A stretch of 6,597 bases of DNA from the NCBI GenBank assembly GCA_002418685.1, contig DIEP01000135.1, forward strand, positions 1-6,597, given 5' to 3'. The stretch comes from Ignavibacteria bacterium UBA5771 (GTDB lineage Bacteria; Bacteroidota; Ignavibacteria; Kapaibacteriales; UBA2268). The stretch's first letter is position 1; each line of letters begins with the position of its first letter. Under the pieces are notes generated by a model. The model was not told the DNA's origin. It was given only the letters and a program-made list of their open reading frames with translations, and searched no databases. Below are positions 6,210 through 6,597 of this stretch, piece by piece. A program made the translations under genes and the position numbers.

Positions 6210-6404
6210 GTGATAGGTGTTACACTACAAACGAATGAAAATATTGATAGAGCAATAAGAAGATTTAAGAAAAAATACGAACGTAGCGGTGTTTTGCGTG
6301 AATTTAAAAAACGTACTTCATACACGAAGCCATCTATAGAAAACAGATTAGCACGCGCCAAATCCGCAAGACGTTATCATTACGCTAATATGGAACACGA
6401 ATAA
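6210..6404 (+). CDS. rpsU: 30S ribosomal protein bS21
   Basis: This 64-residue protein is a clear bS21. NENIDRAIRRFKKKYERSGV (9-28) is the conserved first helix region of the small subunit protein, followed by REFKKRTSYTKPS and a basic second helix (about 43-56). bS21 sits on the 30S platform near the 3' end of 16S rRNA and helps initiation. The start is GTG, chosen because the following residues (IGVTL) match the normal bS21 beginning and an exceptionally strong SD lies 10 bases upstream. The tail (RLARAKSARRYHY) is Arg-rich, as I recall from Chlorobi-type proteins. The Flavobacterium protein, by my alignment from memory, has Tyr at position 54, where this one has Arg, with Tyr at 56 and 58. 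The gene is second in its operon and is followed by a clear terminator. Feedback control through the SD is likely. Confidence 0.97.
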   Translation: MIGVTLQTNENIDRAIRRFKKKYERSGVLREFKKRTSYTKPSIENRLARAKSARRYHYANMEHE

Positions 6405-6427
6405 TATAAATAATTGAAATTATTTAG

Positions 6428-6457
6428 GGCATAATTCGCAAGGATTATGCCTTTTTT
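6428..6457 (+). terminator. Intrinsic terminator of the orf135-rpsU operon
   Basis: A perfect 8-base-pair stem, GGCATAAT (6428-6435) with ATTATGCC (6444-6451), encloses an 8-base loop and is followed at once by six T residues (6452-6457) and more T-rich sequence. It lies 23 bases after the rpsU stop. On the minus strand no T tract follows the hairpin, so it acts for the plus strand only. Confidence 0.88.
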
Positions 6458-6506
6458 ATTTTTATTATGTTAGATCATTTAATTTTAAATGTTTCAAACT
6501 CATAAG

Positions 6507-6590
6507 TGCCCGGAACAGGACTTGAACCTGCACCTCCTATTGGAGACTACACCCTGAATGTAGCGCGTCTGCCAATTTCGCCATCCGGGC
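6507..6590 (-). tRNA. tRNA-Leu, anticodon CAG
   Basis: Read on the minus strand, the 84 bases fold as a class II tRNA. The acceptor GCCCGGA (6590-6584) pairs with TCCGGGC (6514-6508), and the discriminator is A (6507). The D arm carries the usual Leu-type GGCGAAATTGGCAGACGC. The anticodon stem CTACA/TGTAG (6563-6559 and 6551-6547) holds the loop TTCAGGG, giving anticodon CAG (6556-6554), which reads CUG. A long variable arm (TCTCC with GGAGG) and a T arm with TTCAAGT follow. No CCA is encoded. The promoter would lie beyond the window end, and I see no terminator for it on this strand before 6458. Confidence 0.95.
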
Positions 6591-6597
6591 AAACTTT

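Overview
The window is AT-rich, densely coded bacterial DNA. It most likely comes from the Bacteroidota/Chlorobiota/Ignavibacteriota (FCB) group, perhaps nearer the Chlorobi/Ignavibacteria/Kapabacteria side. The reasons are: almost no Shine-Dalgarno (SD) sequences before the genes; Bacteroidota-style promoter elements (TAnnTTTG); a GldL/GldM-like gene pair; and a bS21 with an Arg-rich tail of the kind I recall from Chlorobi. This placement is inference. I see no mobile elements, CRISPR arrays or long repeats, and nothing that looks recently acquired.

Layout. (1) 1-28: the 3' end of a tRNA-Ser. (2) 160-2430, plus strand: three overlapping genes encoding a HicB-like small protein, a CPBP-family (CAAX-protease-like) membrane protein, and an exported TPR protein. 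Their 8-bp and 4-bp overlaps indicate one translationally coupled operon. (3) 2501-3379, plus strand: an HDOD/HD-domain signalling protein. (4) 3384-5655, minus strand: two overlapping genes convergent with the HDOD gene. The first-transcribed encodes a protein with two membrane helices and a long helical tail, resembling GldL, the stator of the type IX secretion/gliding motor. The second encodes a protein with one N-terminal membrane anchor and a beta-rich periplasmic region, in the position of GldM. (5) 5786-6404, plus strand, divergent from (4): an uncharacterised 135-residue protein with a CarD/SH3-like C-terminal segment, then rpsU (ribosomal protein bS21), ended by a clear intrinsic terminator. 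(6) 6507-6590, minus strand: tRNA-Leu(CAG).

The most striking signal is the ribosome binding site of rpsU. It has eleven consecutive bases complementary to the usual 3' end of 16S rRNA, in a window where the other seven starts have no SD or a weak one. In Bacteroidota, bS21 helps hide the anti-SD on the ribosome, and a strong SD on rpsU is understood to let bS21-deficient ribosomes make more bS21. This arrangement fits that feedback loop, although the bS21 tail here differs from the Flavobacterium one. The second notable item is the GldL/M-like pair, which stands without gldK or gldN and may be a divergent or stand-alone ion-driven motor.
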